Shown: positions 41,990 to 56,425 of the stretch, one piece after another | How the letters are laid out: every line of letters starts with the position of its first letter | Position numbering within the stretch: the stretch's first letter is position 1 | Source: Streptosporangium sp. NBC_01755 | GTDB lineage: Bacteria > Actinomycetota > Actinomycetes > Streptosporangiales > Streptosporangiaceae | NCBI RefSeq assembly: GCF_035917995.1 | Contig: NZ_CP109131.1 | Coordinates: forward strand, 7,130,001-7,194,000 | DNA: 64,000 nt | Reading direction: 5' to 3' | Program-made: the position numbers and the translations under genes | The notes under the pieces: generated by a model | Told to the model about the DNA's origin: nothing | What the model saw: only the letters and a program-made list of their open reading frames with translations | Database searches by the model: none

Positions 41990-43285
41990 TCAGTCGTCAG
42001 GAGTCACCCGGTGCTTGGAGAGGTGGGCCAGGACCGCCTGGTTGGCCTCCCAGCCGTCGGGGAACTTCACCGGCACGCCGAGCTGGACCGGTTCGGCCGA
42101 CGGGTGGGCGTCCAGCAGTTCGGGAATGCCCGCCCTGGCCACCACGACGCAGGCGTGGCGGTGCCGGGAGGCGAGCACGCACAGCCGCCCCGACTCCAGG
42201 TGGAACGCGGTGGCGTCGCGGCGCCCGGAGAGGGGATGGAGCACGATCGTCACGTCGTACTCCCGGCCCTGCAGGCGGTTGGCGGTATCCACCGTGATCT
42301 CCGGCGGTACCCCGGCGGCCCTGATCGCGGCCACCTGGTCGCGGTGTGCGGCGCCGATGGCGATCCGGCCGGCCGTGACGGGGTGGCCGCCGCGCTCGGA
42401 GTGCGCGACCGGACTCCGCTGGAGCAACCGCGTCGCCAGGCCCGCGGTCGCCAGTACGGCTTCCGCGTCGGTGCGCACCGTGTGGCGGCTGGGCAGCTCG
42501 TACAGGGCCCAGCCTGACGCGGCCGCCTCCTCCAGCGCCAGGTCGAAAGGGGTGCGCATGCCGTTCACCGTGAACTCCAGCGACCGGTCGGCGGGGCCCG
42601 TCCCCGCGCGGAATCCGGTGAAGGGATAGAACGCCTCGGAGACCACGGGCGCGGCCGAGGCGGGCAGCCGCCAGGAGACCGGCAGCCGGTGCACCGGCAG
42701 GTCGGGGTTGTGCCGCAGCAGCACCGAGACCGCGCTCTGCACCGGGTCCCACGACAGGCCCGCCCAGCGGTCTCCGTCCACGATCGAGAACGGGTCGAGC
42801 TGGCCGGGGTCGCCCACGAACAACGACCGCTCGAACAGCGAGGCGATGCGCAGCAGCTTGTCCGAACGCATCTGGTAGGCCTCGTCGACGATGGCCCAGG
42901 GCCAGGTGCGGTCGCCGATCCAGGCCCACTTGTCGGCGGTGGCGATCACCACGGCCGGGTCCCCCAGGTCGGGCAGCTTGCCCGCGACCGAGACGTTGGG
43001 CAGGGCGAGGATGCGGCCGGGCGTGATGTAGCCGCTCGCCGACAGCCGGCCGACCCCCAGATCGGGGTGCTCGGCCGCGAGCCGTTCCACCAGGTCGTCC
43101 ACCTGCTCGTTGGTCTGCGCGACGATCATCAGCGGCTCGCCTGTCTCGGCGATGTGCCCCGCGGCCTTGACCACCAGGGTGGACTTGCCCGCGCCGGGCG
43201 GCGAGTCCACGACCACGCCGCGATGGCGGGGCAGATCGGCCAGAACGGCGTCCACCACGGCCGCCGCCTCCTGCTGCGGCGTCAT
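41990..43285 (-). CDS. SF1-like DNA/RNA helicase or AAA ATPase
   Basis: 431 residues from the ATG at 43285; the upstream frame is Arg/Gly-rich and unlikely. Walker A SPPGAGKST (28-36), motif Ia-like VAQTNEQVDDL, Walker B IVDEAYQM (131-138), motif III FVGDPGQLDPF (156-165), then VDTANRLQGREYDVTIVLHPLS and SRHRHACVVVAR near the end as motifs V and VI. This order is that of Upf1/Dna2-like superfamily 1 helicases. Last gene of a four-gene minus-strand set with a Cys-cluster nuclease, which suggests joint DNA processing. Confidence 0.8.
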   Translation of the reverse strand: MTPQQEAAAVVDAVLADLPRHRGVVVDSPPGAGKSTLVVKAAGHIAETGEPLMIVAQTNEQVDDLVERLAAEHPDLGVGRLSASGYITPGRILALPNVSVAGKLPDLGDPAVVIATADKWAWIGDRTWPWAIVDEAYQMRSDKLLRIASLFERSLFVGDPGQLDPFSIVDGDRWAGLSWDPVQSAVSVLLRHNPDLPVHRLPVSWRLPASAAPVVSEAFYPFTGFRAGTGPADRSLEFTVNGMRTPFDLALEEAAASGWALYELPSRHTVRTDAEAVLATAGLATRLLQRSPVAHSERGGHPVTAGRIAIGAAHRDQVAAIRAAGVPPEITVDTANRLQGREYDVTIVLHPLSGRRDATAFHLESGRLCVLASRHRHACVVVARAGIPELLDAHPSAEPVQLGVPVKFPDGWEANQAVLAHLSKHRVTPDD

Positions 43286-43451
43286 GCCACGCCTCCGCCA
43301 CGGCCTGCCACGTCCGTGTCGCGGCCCGTCATCCAAGCGCCACGGCCCGCCGCCCCGGCTTCGGCAGCCTGGTCCTCCGGTGCCGCCGCCGAACGGGGAG
43401 CACGCACGGCCGGGAGAGACGGCGGCCGGTCGTGCGGGGTCCGGTGAACGC

Positions 43452-44921
43452 TCAAAGCCATTCCTCCTGTGCGTCGTCGTCACCGGGCTCGTACTCCTCC
43501 GGCGGTCCGCCGTGGGTCCACGGCGTCTGCTCGGGGTCGGGCAGCGCCGCCGAAGACTGGAACTCGTCCGTCAGTGAGGTGTACGAGACCCGCTCGCCAG
43601 GCTCGGGCACCGAACCGGGAGCCGGTGTCCTGCCCCGCCCCATCCCCTTGGTGACCTTAAGGGTGATCTCCCCGTCGACGATCTCGACGATCTCGGCCGC
43701 GTGGCCACGCCGGTCGGGGCTGCCGACGACGGTGCCGGGCGTGAGCCGTACCGGGTCGCCGGTCCTTACCGTGATCAGGGGTCGGAGCTTGCGCGAGCGG
43801 CCCTCGCCCTCGCTGTGCTCGGGGTCCGCGGCGGTCACCGTCCCGGCGAAGGCCTCACCGGTCAGCCGGTACTCGGCCATGAGCAACGGGTCGTCGTGGG
43901 CCCGCTGCACGTCGTAGCTCGCCCGCGCCCGCTCCAGTCCCGCCAGCCTCGCGGCGGCGCTCACCGCGCCGTCCCTGCGCGCCTGCGGCGGGCTCCCCTC
44001 GGCGATCCGCTCGACGAACCGGGTGAAGGACCCGCGGTCGATCTCCCAGCGGTCCTTCACCCGCGAGCCCTCCGGCAACGACCGCAGCAGTTCGACGGCC
44101 CGCCACATCAGCCGCCAGGTGGGGTCGAGCTGGGTGCGCAGCGCCTGGCTGACCCGGTCGACGGCGCGGTCGGTCGGTGCCTCCTCGTAGGCGCGGATCG
44201 CGGGAGCGAGCACCTCGTTGTCGAAGCCCGGGTCGGTGGTGGGGCCCGCGGGAGGCCAGAGCAGCGGGTCCTCGGCCTCCTCGGCCGCCCGGCGCCCGGA
44301 CATCCCCGGCGGCGGGTCGATCCACCCCAGCAGCGCCGCCAGGTTGGCGTCCTCCAGGCTGCTCTGCCCGGTCGCCCAGTGCAGGCTCAACGCCTCGGTC
44401 ACTGTGAGCAGCACCGAGGAGCCCGGCTGCTGGGACCGGTCGGCGAAGTAGGTCAGCCACCGGCCGAGCAGCGGCACCGAAGGGTGCACCGGGTAGGGAC
44501 CCTCGGCCCTGCGGAACCGGGTGGAGCGGCCGAGCAGCCCGGTGAACGAGGCGGCGGACCGGTTCGGCACCAGGATCTGCGGCGCGTCCAGGCACCGCTC
44601 GTACGGCTCGCCGCCCTTGCGCTCGACCGTCTCGGTGCTTTTCTCGAACCCCTCGATGTAGGGCAGCAGCACCTCGGCCAGCCCGGCGGCGAAGGTGAAT
44701 CGCAGGTCCCGGTTGCGGGGCTGGGGGACGACCAGCAGCCGGGGGTGGTTTGGGGCGGTGCCCACCATGGCGGCCAGCGGCGCGGCGGCCTCGCCCGCGA
44801 GCTTGAGCGGGATGAACACCAGCGGCTGGGCGGAGATGTGGCAGTGCCTGACCGTGGTGATCCGCTGCGCGACGCCGTCCCTGACGGCCCGCAGTCGCGC
44901 CAGCGCCGTCAGCGCGCTCAC
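43452..44921 (-). CDS. Unrecognised 489-residue protein of the helicase-nuclease locus
   Basis: Start taken at the GTG at 44921 (GAGGGCGGG upstream); the frame is open further but reads as Arg-rich noise there. The N-terminal third has hydrophobic strands (LVFIPLKLAGEAAAPLAAMV, RLLVVPQPRNRDLRF). The centre has aromatic helices (WRLMWRAVELLRSLPEGS). The C-terminus has a strand-rich module (ITVRTGDPVRLTPGTVVGSP, AAEIVEIVDGEITLKV) and an acidic tail. I recognise no family. Its place between nuclease and helicase genes argues for a shared complex. Confidence 0.65.
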   Translation of the reverse strand: MSALTALARLRAVRDGVAQRITTVRHCHISAQPLVFIPLKLAGEAAAPLAAMVGTAPNHPRLLVVPQPRNRDLRFTFAAGLAEVLLPYIEGFEKSTETVERKGGEPYERCLDAPQILVPNRSAASFTGLLGRSTRFRRAEGPYPVHPSVPLLGRWLTYFADRSQQPGSSVLLTVTEALSLHWATGQSSLEDANLAALLGWIDPPPGMSGRRAAEEAEDPLLWPPAGPTTDPGFDNEVLAPAIRAYEEAPTDRAVDRVSQALRTQLDPTWRLMWRAVELLRSLPEGSRVKDRWEIDRGSFTRFVERIAEGSPPQARRDGAVSAAARLAGLERARASYDVQRAHDDPLLMAEYRLTGEAFAGTVTAADPEHSEGEGRSRKLRPLITVRTGDPVRLTPGTVVGSPDRRGHAAEIVEIVDGEITLKVTKGMGRGRTPAPGSVPEPGERVSYTSLTDEFQSSAALPDPEQTPWTHGGPPEEYEPGDDDAQEEWL

Positions 44922-44982
44922 CTGCCGCCCGCCCTCGCTGCGGCGGCCCCCGGCGCGGGCGGCCCGGTGGCCTCGACGATCC

Positions 44983-46110
44983 TCACCGCAGCGACTCCTC
45001 GCGCAGCCGGTCCGCCAGCCGGAGCAGGCGGGCGATCTCCTCCTGGCCCTCGGCCGCCTCGCGGGTGCCCTCGGCCAGGCCGAGCGCCTCGTGCATGCCG
45101 GAGACACCGCCCAGCTGGTCACGGATCTGACGCCCGAGCAGGTCGGTGGATCCGCAGGCGCGGGCCTCGTGACGGCAGAACATGCACATGTCGCAGGTGG
45201 ACAGGCAGTCGGGCGCGTAGCGGGCGGGTACGGAGAGCAGAGCCTGGGCCAGCTCGTCCACCGAGCGGGTCGGCACGCCGTCCTCGCCGGGGGCCAGGTC
45301 GAAGGTGAGGCCGTCCGGCAGACCCTCCAGCAGGTACTCGACCCTGGTCATCCTGGTGAGCTGGCGCCCCAGTACCGACAGTTGCTTGCGCACGTCGACC
45401 AGTGCCGCTGTCGGGTGGTTGGCGAAGTTCTCCGGGCAGACGAGCACCACGTCGTGGGAGACGCGCTCCGGGTCGTGCCCGAGGTCGGCCATGAGCGTGC
45501 GCAACGCCAGGACGTAGACCGCCGCCTGCCGCGCCGCCGCCGCGACCTTGTCAGGCTCGGCCTGGCCGTCGATCATGCCGAACGACTTGATCTCGACGAT
45601 GTGGAAGCGCCCGCCGATCTGGAAGGCCACCACGTCCGGTTCGAGGTAGGAGGTGTGCCCGGCGATCTCCAGGCTGAACAGCGGATGGTCGTAGAACACC
45701 GCGGTCCCGTCGTCCTCGCGCGCCGCGCGGTCGATCAGCGCCCGGGTGTGCGAGTGGCGCAGGTGGGAGCCGACGCTCTCCACGTCCCGGTAGCCGACCT
45801 GGGCGACGGACAGGCCGAGCAGCTCGCGCAGCAGCCGCAGCAGCTCGGCGCAGCCGTTCTCCTTGACCAGCGCCTCGAAGACGTTCCCGCGGGTGATCGC
45901 GAACTGGGACTGGCCGAACGGGGCGGGGAAACCGACGCGCCGGGCCGTGCGGTCCTTGTCCACGCCCGCGGCGTCCATCACCGCCCGGCGCGCACAGCCG
46001 GGGTTGGCGGCCAGCGCCGCGATGGCCCGCGCATCGTGCGGGCGGGAGGGCATCGGCCCGCGCAACTCGTCAAGCCTGTTCAGGAAGGCCCTCTCCCGAA
46101 GGCTGTTCAT
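44983..46110 (-). CDS. PD-(D/E)XK nuclease with C-terminal cysteine cluster
   Basis: 375 residues. RecB/Cas4-type catalytic elements: Glu79 in RGNVFEALV, Asp159 in LEPDVVAF, and Glu173-x-Lys175 in HIVEIKSF. A C-terminal run of cysteines (Cys302, 306, 309, 312, 319: CLSTCDMCMFCRHEARAC) resembles the Fe-S clusters of Cas4 and AddB but has its own spacing. Expected to cut or resect DNA. It lies 28 bases downstream of the coiled-coil protein gene and 61 bases upstream of the 489-residue protein gene. Confidence 0.82.
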   Translation of the reverse strand: MNSLRERAFLNRLDELRGPMPSRPHDARAIAALAANPGCARRAVMDAAGVDKDRTARRVGFPAPFGQSQFAITRGNVFEALVKENGCAELLRLLRELLGLSVAQVGYRDVESVGSHLRHSHTRALIDRAAREDDGTAVFYDHPLFSLEIAGHTSYLEPDVVAFQIGGRFHIVEIKSFGMIDGQAEPDKVAAAARQAAVYVLALRTLMADLGHDPERVSHDVVLVCPENFANHPTAALVDVRKQLSVLGRQLTRMTRVEYLLEGLPDGLTFDLAPGEDGVPTRSVDELAQALLSVPARYAPDCLSTCDMCMFCRHEARACGSTDLLGRQIRDQLGGVSGMHEALGLAEGTREAAEGQEEIARLLRLADRLREESLR

Positions 46111-46138
46111 GCGCGGGTCCCCTCATCCAGCCTGGTCT

Positions 46139-46915
46139 TCAACAGGCCCCCCTCAAGGTGTTCATCGCGGTGACGCCGAACAGACGCTCGGCGTCCGGTA
46201 GTTGCCTCGTCGCCCGCGCCGCGACCTCGGCACGCTGCGTGCTGTCGGCGGCCCGGTGCACCTCCAACTCGGCCCGCGCCGCGCGGATCGCGGTCACGGG
46301 GTCGGCTGGGGCGAAACCCTCGACGGCGCCCGGGATGTTCTGCGCCATCCGCGACAGCAGCCGCACCGCCCCTGCCGGCGGCTCGGCCAGCCGCGCCAGG
46401 TGCTCGGCGATGCGCAGGGTCGAGGTGAGGAAGTCGACGCGCGGGCTCAGCGGTCCCAGCACCCGCGACTCGGCCGGCCAGGTGCTGTCGGCGAGTAGCC
46501 CCCGGGCGGGGGAGAGGCGGTCGGTCAACGCGGCGCACAGGTAGTACGGCCTGGCGTAGGGGTCACCGCGGAACGAGCGCTCCTCGTCTCGGCGCAGGCT
46601 GGTCAGCTGGGAGCCACGAAGCTCGCGGGAGAAGAACGCGTCGTTCACCGCCACGATGAGCTTGGCAGAGGTCGGCACGCCCAGCATGGCCAGCGCCTGG
46701 TGCACCTGCTCCCTGATGGGCAGCAGCGAGGTCTCGGACTCGCGCACGGGCGTCGGCGCCTCGGAGGTTATCGCCGCGTCCCATGCCTGCTCGGCCCTGC
46801 GCAACTCCCCGCGCAGCGACCGGGCGAGCGAGTTCTCCTTCGCTTTGACCGCCCGTCGCACCTCGGCGCGGAGGTCGGCTATTCGCCGTTCCAACGCGTC
46901 CAGTGAATCACTCAC
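46139..46915 (-). CDS. Unrecognised protein with N-terminal coiled coil
   Basis: 258 residues. Residues 1-45 form a heptad-rich helix (ALERRIADLRAEVRRAVKAKENSLARSLRGELRRAEQAW) that looks like a coiled coil. The rest includes SAKLIVAVNDAFFSREL and a helical C-terminal half with FLTSTLRIAEHLARL. No catalytic motif is evident. First gene of the helicase-nuclease set; the coiled coil may serve assembly or sensing. Confidence 0.6.
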   Translation of the reverse strand: MSDSLDALERRIADLRAEVRRAVKAKENSLARSLRGELRRAEQAWDAAITSEAPTPVRESETSLLPIREQVHQALAMLGVPTSAKLIVAVNDAFFSRELRGSQLTSLRRDEERSFRGDPYARPYYLCAALTDRLSPARGLLADSTWPAESRVLGPLSPRVDFLTSTLRIAEHLARLAEPPAGAVRLLSRMAQNIPGAVEGFAPADPVTAIRAARAELEVHRAADSTQRAEVAARATRQLPDAERLFGVTAMNTLRGAC

Positions 46916-47178
46916 GGCCCGGAGCGTAACAGGAGTTCCACTGGTCTCCTTTCAATTCCAGTGAATTCCAGTATTAAAAAGCGGCCATCGCATCGCTATA
47001 ACGGGGCAAAAAGGGCATTTGATGCATAACTCGCTGCTGGATATGGGGAACCTGACAGGTGCCGCGTGCCCCGCCAGCCGAGATGTCCGGACCATGATGA
47101 GCCAGGAGGGCCCAGGATGCCAGGAGCCGACCGTTGACGTCCGACGGTTCCGGCGCCCCGGTGGCCGGGCGCTCCCGA
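46916..47178. other. Upstream region of the helicase-nuclease set
   Basis: About 260 bases. An AT-rich patch at 46950-47050, including direct CAGTGAATTCCAGT-like copies (46960-46980), contrasts with the surroundings and should contain the operon promoter. No gene is seen. Confidence 0.4.
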
Positions 47179-47385
47179 TCACCCCTGAACGTCGGCCGGC
47201 GGTACGAGCCAGGCGGGCAGTGGGCGGGTGTGCAGTACGTCCAGTCGTGAGACGGCCCGGGTCAGCACGACGTAGAGCCGGTTGAGTCCTCGGGTCTCGG
47301 CTTCGGCGATCTCGGCGGGCTCGGCCACCACCACGTGGTCGTATTCGAGACCCTTGGCCATTGCCGCGGGGACGGCGGTGACGGC
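47179..47385 (-). pseudogene. C-terminal remnant of a HelR/UvrD-like helicase
   Basis: About 68 codons with VPAAMAKGLEYDHVVVAEP, LNRLYVVLTRAVSRLDVLH and RPLPAWL. These are motifs V and VI and the end of actinobacterial HelR-type (UvrD-fold) helicases. All upstream domains including Walker A and B are missing; the frame upstream is unrelated. Confidence 0.75.
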
Positions 47386-47529
47386 CGAGCGAGCCCACCC
47401 CTCGGCCGTCGCCGCCGACCACGCCTTCGCCCTGCTCCCGGAACTGGGCTGAACGCCGATCAGGCCGGACCGGCACGGCCCCCCGGCACCGCAGCGGCCG
47501 GCCGTAGTCGAACGGCCCGGCCACGGGAG

Positions 47530-47553
47530 GGGCGGCGGGACCTTCCGCCGCCC
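47530..47553 (-). terminator. Hairpin after gnd
   Basis: GGGCGGCGG, 6-base loop, CCGCCGCCC: a perfect 9-bp stem beginning 11 bases beyond the gnd stop. No T run on either side. Confidence 0.6.
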
Positions 47554-47563
47554 GCCGGGGATG

Positions 47564-48994
47564 TCAGCTCTCGATCTCCGTGCGGTCGCCCGACCACAGG
47601 GTGTGGAAGGAGCCCTCGCGGTCCACCCGCTGGTAGGTGTGCGCGCCGAAGAAGTCACGCTGCCCCTGGATCAGGGCCGCGGGCAGGCGCTCGGCACGCA
47701 GCCCGTCGTAGTAGGCCAGCGCGGTCGAGAAGCCCGGTGCCGGGATGCCCAGCTCGGCCGCCTTCGCCACCACCCGCCGCCACGAGTCCTGCGCCAGGGT
47801 CAGCGCCTCGGCGAAGTAGGGGGCGGCGAGCAGGGTGACCGGCTTGTCCGGCGCCGCGTACGCCTCGCGGATACGGTTCAGGAAGACGGCGCGGATGATG
47901 CAACCGCCCCGCCAGATCGTGGCCAGCACGCCGGGGTCGACGTCCCAGCCGTACTCGGCGCTGCCCGCCCTGATCATGTCGAACCCCTGGGAGTAGGCGA
48001 CGATCTTCGAGGCGTACAGCGCCCGCCGCACGTCCTCGGCGAAGTCCTCACCGACGGCCCCGGCCGGAACACCCGACGGGCCCGGCAGGCCGCGCGCGGC
48101 CGCGCGCAGATCGGCGTGGCCGGAGAGGGAGCGGGCGAACACCGCCTCGGCGATGCCGCTCACCGGAACACCCAGGTCCAGGGCGATCTGCACGGTCCAC
48201 CGGCCGGTGCCCTTCTGCTCCGCCCGGTCGGCGATCACATCGACGAGCGGCCTGCCGGTGGCCGTGTCGACCTGGCGGAGCACCTCGGCGGTGATCTCGA
48301 TCAGATACGACGACAGCTCGCCCTCGTTCCATCCCGCGAAGATGTCGGCGAGCTCCGCCGGGGTCAGGCCGAGCCCCTGCCTGAGCAGGTCGTAGGCCTC
48401 GGCGATGAGCTGCATGTCGGCGTACTCGATACCGTTGTGCACCATCTTCACGAAGTGCCCGGCACCGTCGGGGCCGATGTGCGCGCAGCAGGGCACTCCG
48501 TCGACCTTCGCCGCGATGTCCTCCAGCAGCGGGCCCAGCGCCTGGTACGACTCCTTCGAGCCGCCCGGCATGATGCTCGGCCCGAGCAGCGCGCCCTCCT
48601 CCCCGCCGGAGACCCCCGCGCCGACGAAGTGCAGGCCGCGCTCACGCAGCGCGGCCTCGCGCCTGCGCGTGTCGAGGAAGTGCGCGTTCCCGCCGTCCAC
48701 CAGCATGTCGCCCGGCTCCAGCAGGGGGGCGAACTCCTCGATCACCGCGTCGGTCGCCGCCCCCGCCTTGACCATGATCAGGATGCGCCGGGGACGCTCC
48801 AGTGCCGCGACGAGTTCCTCGGGAGTCTCGCAGGGGACGAAGGTCCCCTCGTCCCCGTGCTCCTCGACCAGCGCCTTGGTCCTGTGCGGTGACCTGTTGT
48901 GTACCGCTACCGAATGCCCGTGCCTGGCCAGGTTACGGGCGAGGTTCGCCCCCATGACGGCCAGCCCTGTCACACCGATCTGTGCCTGAGTCAT
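47564..48994 (-). CDS. gnd: 6-phosphogluconate dehydrogenase, decarboxylating
   Basis: 476 residues, full length. The cofactor motif is GLAVMGANLARNLARHG; the substrate loop is GAGVSGGEEGALLGPSIMPGG and the catalytic Lys-His-Asn lie in HFVKMVHNGIEYADMQ. The long homodimeric form uses NADP+. It converts 6-phosphogluconate to ribulose 5-phosphate, CO2 and NADPH in the oxidative pentose phosphate pathway. It stands alone with its own terminator-like hairpin. Confidence 0.96.
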   Translation of the reverse strand: MTQAQIGVTGLAVMGANLARNLARHGHSVAVHNRSPHRTKALVEEHGDEGTFVPCETPEELVAALERPRRILIMVKAGAATDAVIEEFAPLLEPGDMLVDGGNAHFLDTRRREAALRERGLHFVGAGVSGGEEGALLGPSIMPGGSKESYQALGPLLEDIAAKVDGVPCCAHIGPDGAGHFVKMVHNGIEYADMQLIAEAYDLLRQGLGLTPAELADIFAGWNEGELSSYLIEITAEVLRQVDTATGRPLVDVIADRAEQKGTGRWTVQIALDLGVPVSGIAEAVFARSLSGHADLRAAARGLPGPSGVPAGAVGEDFAEDVRRALYASKIVAYSQGFDMIRAGSAEYGWDVDPGVLATIWRGGCIIRAVFLNRIREAYAAPDKPVTLLAAPYFAEALTLAQDSWRRVVAKAAELGIPAPGFSTALAYYDGLRAERLPAALIQGQRDFFGAHTYQRVDREGSFHTLWSGDRTEIES

Positions 48995-49047
48995 TCTGTG
49001 ACACCCCTTTTTCCTGTCCCAGAGTGCCAGTCTGGCCTACCGGCGGA

Positions 49048-50229
49048 TCACCGGAGGCCATTGTCGCCCTGGAGCGTCTGCGTGCCCGACCGCTGCTGGG
49101 CGGGCGGGTTCTGGTCGCGGTTCTCGACGTACATGAGCCCGACCCCGGCCAGCAGCAGGATCACGAAGGCCACGGCCACCGCGACGAAGACCCGCGTGTT
49201 CGACGAGACGGGATGCTCGGGCGGCCTGGTACCGGAAAGTCCTCTCACCCCAGGAGAGGTCAGATGCGACCGCACCGGCTCCCTGCCGGGCCCGCCCTGG
49301 ACCGGCGGCGTGCCGTACGGCGGTGGCGCTGTGGCGTACGGCGGCGAGGGGGCGGGGGCAGCAGAGACGGGCCGCGGGGCACGAGGCGGGGAGGCCGGGA
49401 CGTCATCCCCCGGACGCAGGCTCGTGAGGGCGTCCCGCAGCGCGGCCACCGAGGGGGTGCGCCGCGCGGGGTCGGCGGCCATGGCATCCCTGAGCACGGC
49501 GGTCAGTTCCGGCGGCACCCCCGGGATCTCGGGGACGGGCAGGCGGTGCAGGGCCATGATGACCGCGATGTTGACCACGCCGCTCTCCGGGAAGCGCGGG
49601 GGGCGCCCGGAGAGCAGCGCGTACAGCGTGGCGGCGAGGGAGTAGACGTCGCCCGCGGGGGCGGGTTCGGTCAGCTCGAACGCCTCGGGTGGAGCATAGG
49701 CCGGAGTAAGGGACTCCCTGGTCACCGATGCCTCGCTGCCCGACGAGGGCATGGTGGCCAGGCCGAAGTCGGAGAGCACCGCATTGCCGTATCGGTTGAT
49801 CAGGATGTTGGCGGGCTTGATGTCGCGGTGCAGCACCCCGGCGGCGTGCGCCGCCGACAGCGCGTCGGCGATCCGGATGCCGATGTCGGTGACCTCGGCC
49901 GGCGGCAGCCGCCCCTCGGCGCGCATCCGGTCCAGCAGCGACCCGCCAGGGCACAGCTCCAGGACCATGTACGGCCGGCCGTCGGGCAGGACCCCGGCGT
50001 CATAGACATGGGCGACGTGCGGGTGGCCGGAGAGGGCGCCCGCCGAGGTCACCTCGCGCATGAAACGGCGCCGGTCCCGTTCCGAGACCAGCACCCGGTT
50101 GTCCACCTTGAGCGCGACCTCGCGCTCCACCGCCAGCTGCCTGGCCCGGTAGACGATCCCGAAACCACCCTGGCCGAGCACCCCGGACACCTCGTAGCCC
50201 GGTACGGCGACGGCACCCGCTCCGGCCAC
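49048..50229 (-). CDS. Membrane-anchored Ser/Thr protein kinase (Pkn type)
   Basis: 393 residues. Kinase domain residues ~10-270: glycine loop GQGGFGIVY, ATP Lys in VALKV, catalytic loop HRDIKPAN, DFGLA metal motif and APPE-containing activation end. A Pro-rich linker, a single membrane helix (VFVAVAVAFVILLLAGVGLMYV) and a short ~20-residue extracellular tail follow. It resembles actinobacterial Pkn receptor kinases, but the tiny outer domain lacks PASTA repeats, so it probably responds to internal signals or partners. Confidence 0.9.
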   Translation of the reverse strand: MAGAGAVAVPGYEVSGVLGQGGFGIVYRARQLAVEREVALKVDNRVLVSERDRRRFMREVTSAGALSGHPHVAHVYDAGVLPDGRPYMVLELCPGGSLLDRMRAEGRLPPAEVTDIGIRIADALSAAHAAGVLHRDIKPANILINRYGNAVLSDFGLATMPSSGSEASVTRESLTPAYAPPEAFELTEPAPAGDVYSLAATLYALLSGRPPRFPESGVVNIAVIMALHRLPVPEIPGVPPELTAVLRDAMAADPARRTPSVAALRDALTSLRPGDDVPASPPRAPRPVSAAPAPSPPYATAPPPYGTPPVQGGPGREPVRSHLTSPGVRGLSGTRPPEHPVSSNTRVFVAVAVAFVILLLAGVGLMYVENRDQNPPAQQRSGTQTLQGDNGLR

Positions 50230-50286
50230 CTGCCACCTCCTGAAGACCAGCGGCAGATTACCGGAGTTTCACCCGCGAACCGCGTG

Positions 50287-50502
<216 letters not shown>

Positions 50503-50562
50503 GTAAGCGTGTGATCCATCGGTCTCCCGGGCAGTCGGTTTTCTCCGGTGGCGTAGGTCGAT

Positions 50563-50591
50563 TTGACGATGCGGGACGAGGTTCGTACAGT
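50563..50591 (+). promoter_or_regulatory. Candidate rRNA promoter, distal
   Basis: TTGACG (50563-50568), exact 17-base spacer, TACAGT (50586-50591). It is about 470 bases before the 16S start, as expected for one of several tandem rrn promoters. It lies just upstream of the ABC remnant's 5' end and points toward the rRNA genes. Confidence 0.55.
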
Positions 50592-50799
50592 TCACCAGAC
50601 CCGAGGGAGACGGCGGTGGCGCCGGGGTCTCGGGAACCTCTCTAGCGATCTTCACTCCAAGGGGATATTTGTCTCCAAAGGAGCCTGATTCGACATGAAT
50701 CAGGTGGTCGAGTAAGTTAGAAGGGTTGCTCCGGAAACGGGGTCGTCGAATTCCAGCAAGACCTGCAAGATCAAGTCAATCGCTTCAAAACGAGCCGGT

Positions 50800-50828
50800 T
50801 TGACACGGAAAAGCGGGCCTGAAAGAAT
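50800..50828 (+). promoter_or_regulatory. Candidate rRNA promoter, proximal
   Basis: TTGACA (50800-50805), 17-base spacer, AAGAAT (50823-50828). The downstream leader contains TTTCTTGAGAACTCAACAG (50913-50931), which resembles the conserved processing/antitermination leader of actinomycete rRNA operons. A further possible promoter, TTCGAC with TAAGTT, lies near 50689-50718. Confidence 0.6.
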
Positions 50829-51061
50829 AACGGCACAACGAAAGAACAGAATAAAACGAACCGCCCCTGGTTCTCCGATCGAGTCCGGTCGGGACGACGG
50901 TGTACGCGTCCGTTTCTTGAGAACTCAACAGTGTGTTAAAAGCCAGTGCATGAAGCACAACCCTGTCCGACCTGCCCTTTGGGGTGGGAGGACGGATTCC
51001 TTTGGTTGAACATCCATCATGTGAGATGGGTGCTTTCAGCCGGGAGCAACTGTTCAGACAT

Positions 51062-56117
<5,056 letters not shown>

Positions 56118-56188
56118 TCAAAGCAATTCTTGCTCGCGTCCACTAGGCAATTCTGAGACAGCAAACGGTGGTTTGTGTGTTTCATAGT

Positions 56189-56307
56189 GTTACGGCGGTT
56201 ATGGCGAAGGGGAAACACCCGGTTACATTCCGAACCCGGAAGTTAAGCTCTTCAGCGCCGATGGTACTGCACCGGGGACGGTGTGGGAGAGTAGGTCGCC
56301 GCCGGAC
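56189..56307 (+). rRNA. rrf: 5S ribosomal RNA
   Basis: GTTACGGCGG at the 5' end pairs with GTCGCCGCCGGAC at the 3' end. The internal CCGAACCCGGAAGTTAAGC is the universal 5S loop. It follows the 23S gene by about 70 bases. Ends are estimated. Confidence 0.95.
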
Positions 56308-56321
56308 AATTTTTCATGTGA

Positions 56322-56350
56322 GGGCCCTCACCATTCGTGGTGGGGGCCTT
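56322..56350 (+). terminator. rRNA operon terminator hairpin
   Basis: GGCCC-T-CACCA, TTCG loop, TGGTG-G-GGGCC pairs over 11 positions with one G-U, then TT and a short T-rich stretch (GTGTTTTCT). It lies 15 bases after the 5S gene. Confidence 0.85.
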
Positions 56351-56425
56351 CGTGTTTTCTGCCGGGAACCCGCACCGCCGACGCCACCGGCTACCGCTGA
56401 CCGGCGCCGAGGCCGTCGTGAGCGG

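Noticed and set aside
43701..46173. Long plus-strand frames opposite the nuclease and the 489-residue protein
   Set aside because: Both are Arg/Gly/Gln-rich shadows; the minus-strand nuclease motifs and tight gene order decide the strand.
49048..50229. PASTA-type cell-wall-sensing kinase (PknB)
   Set aside because: Only about 20 residues follow the membrane helix, so no PASTA repeats exist.
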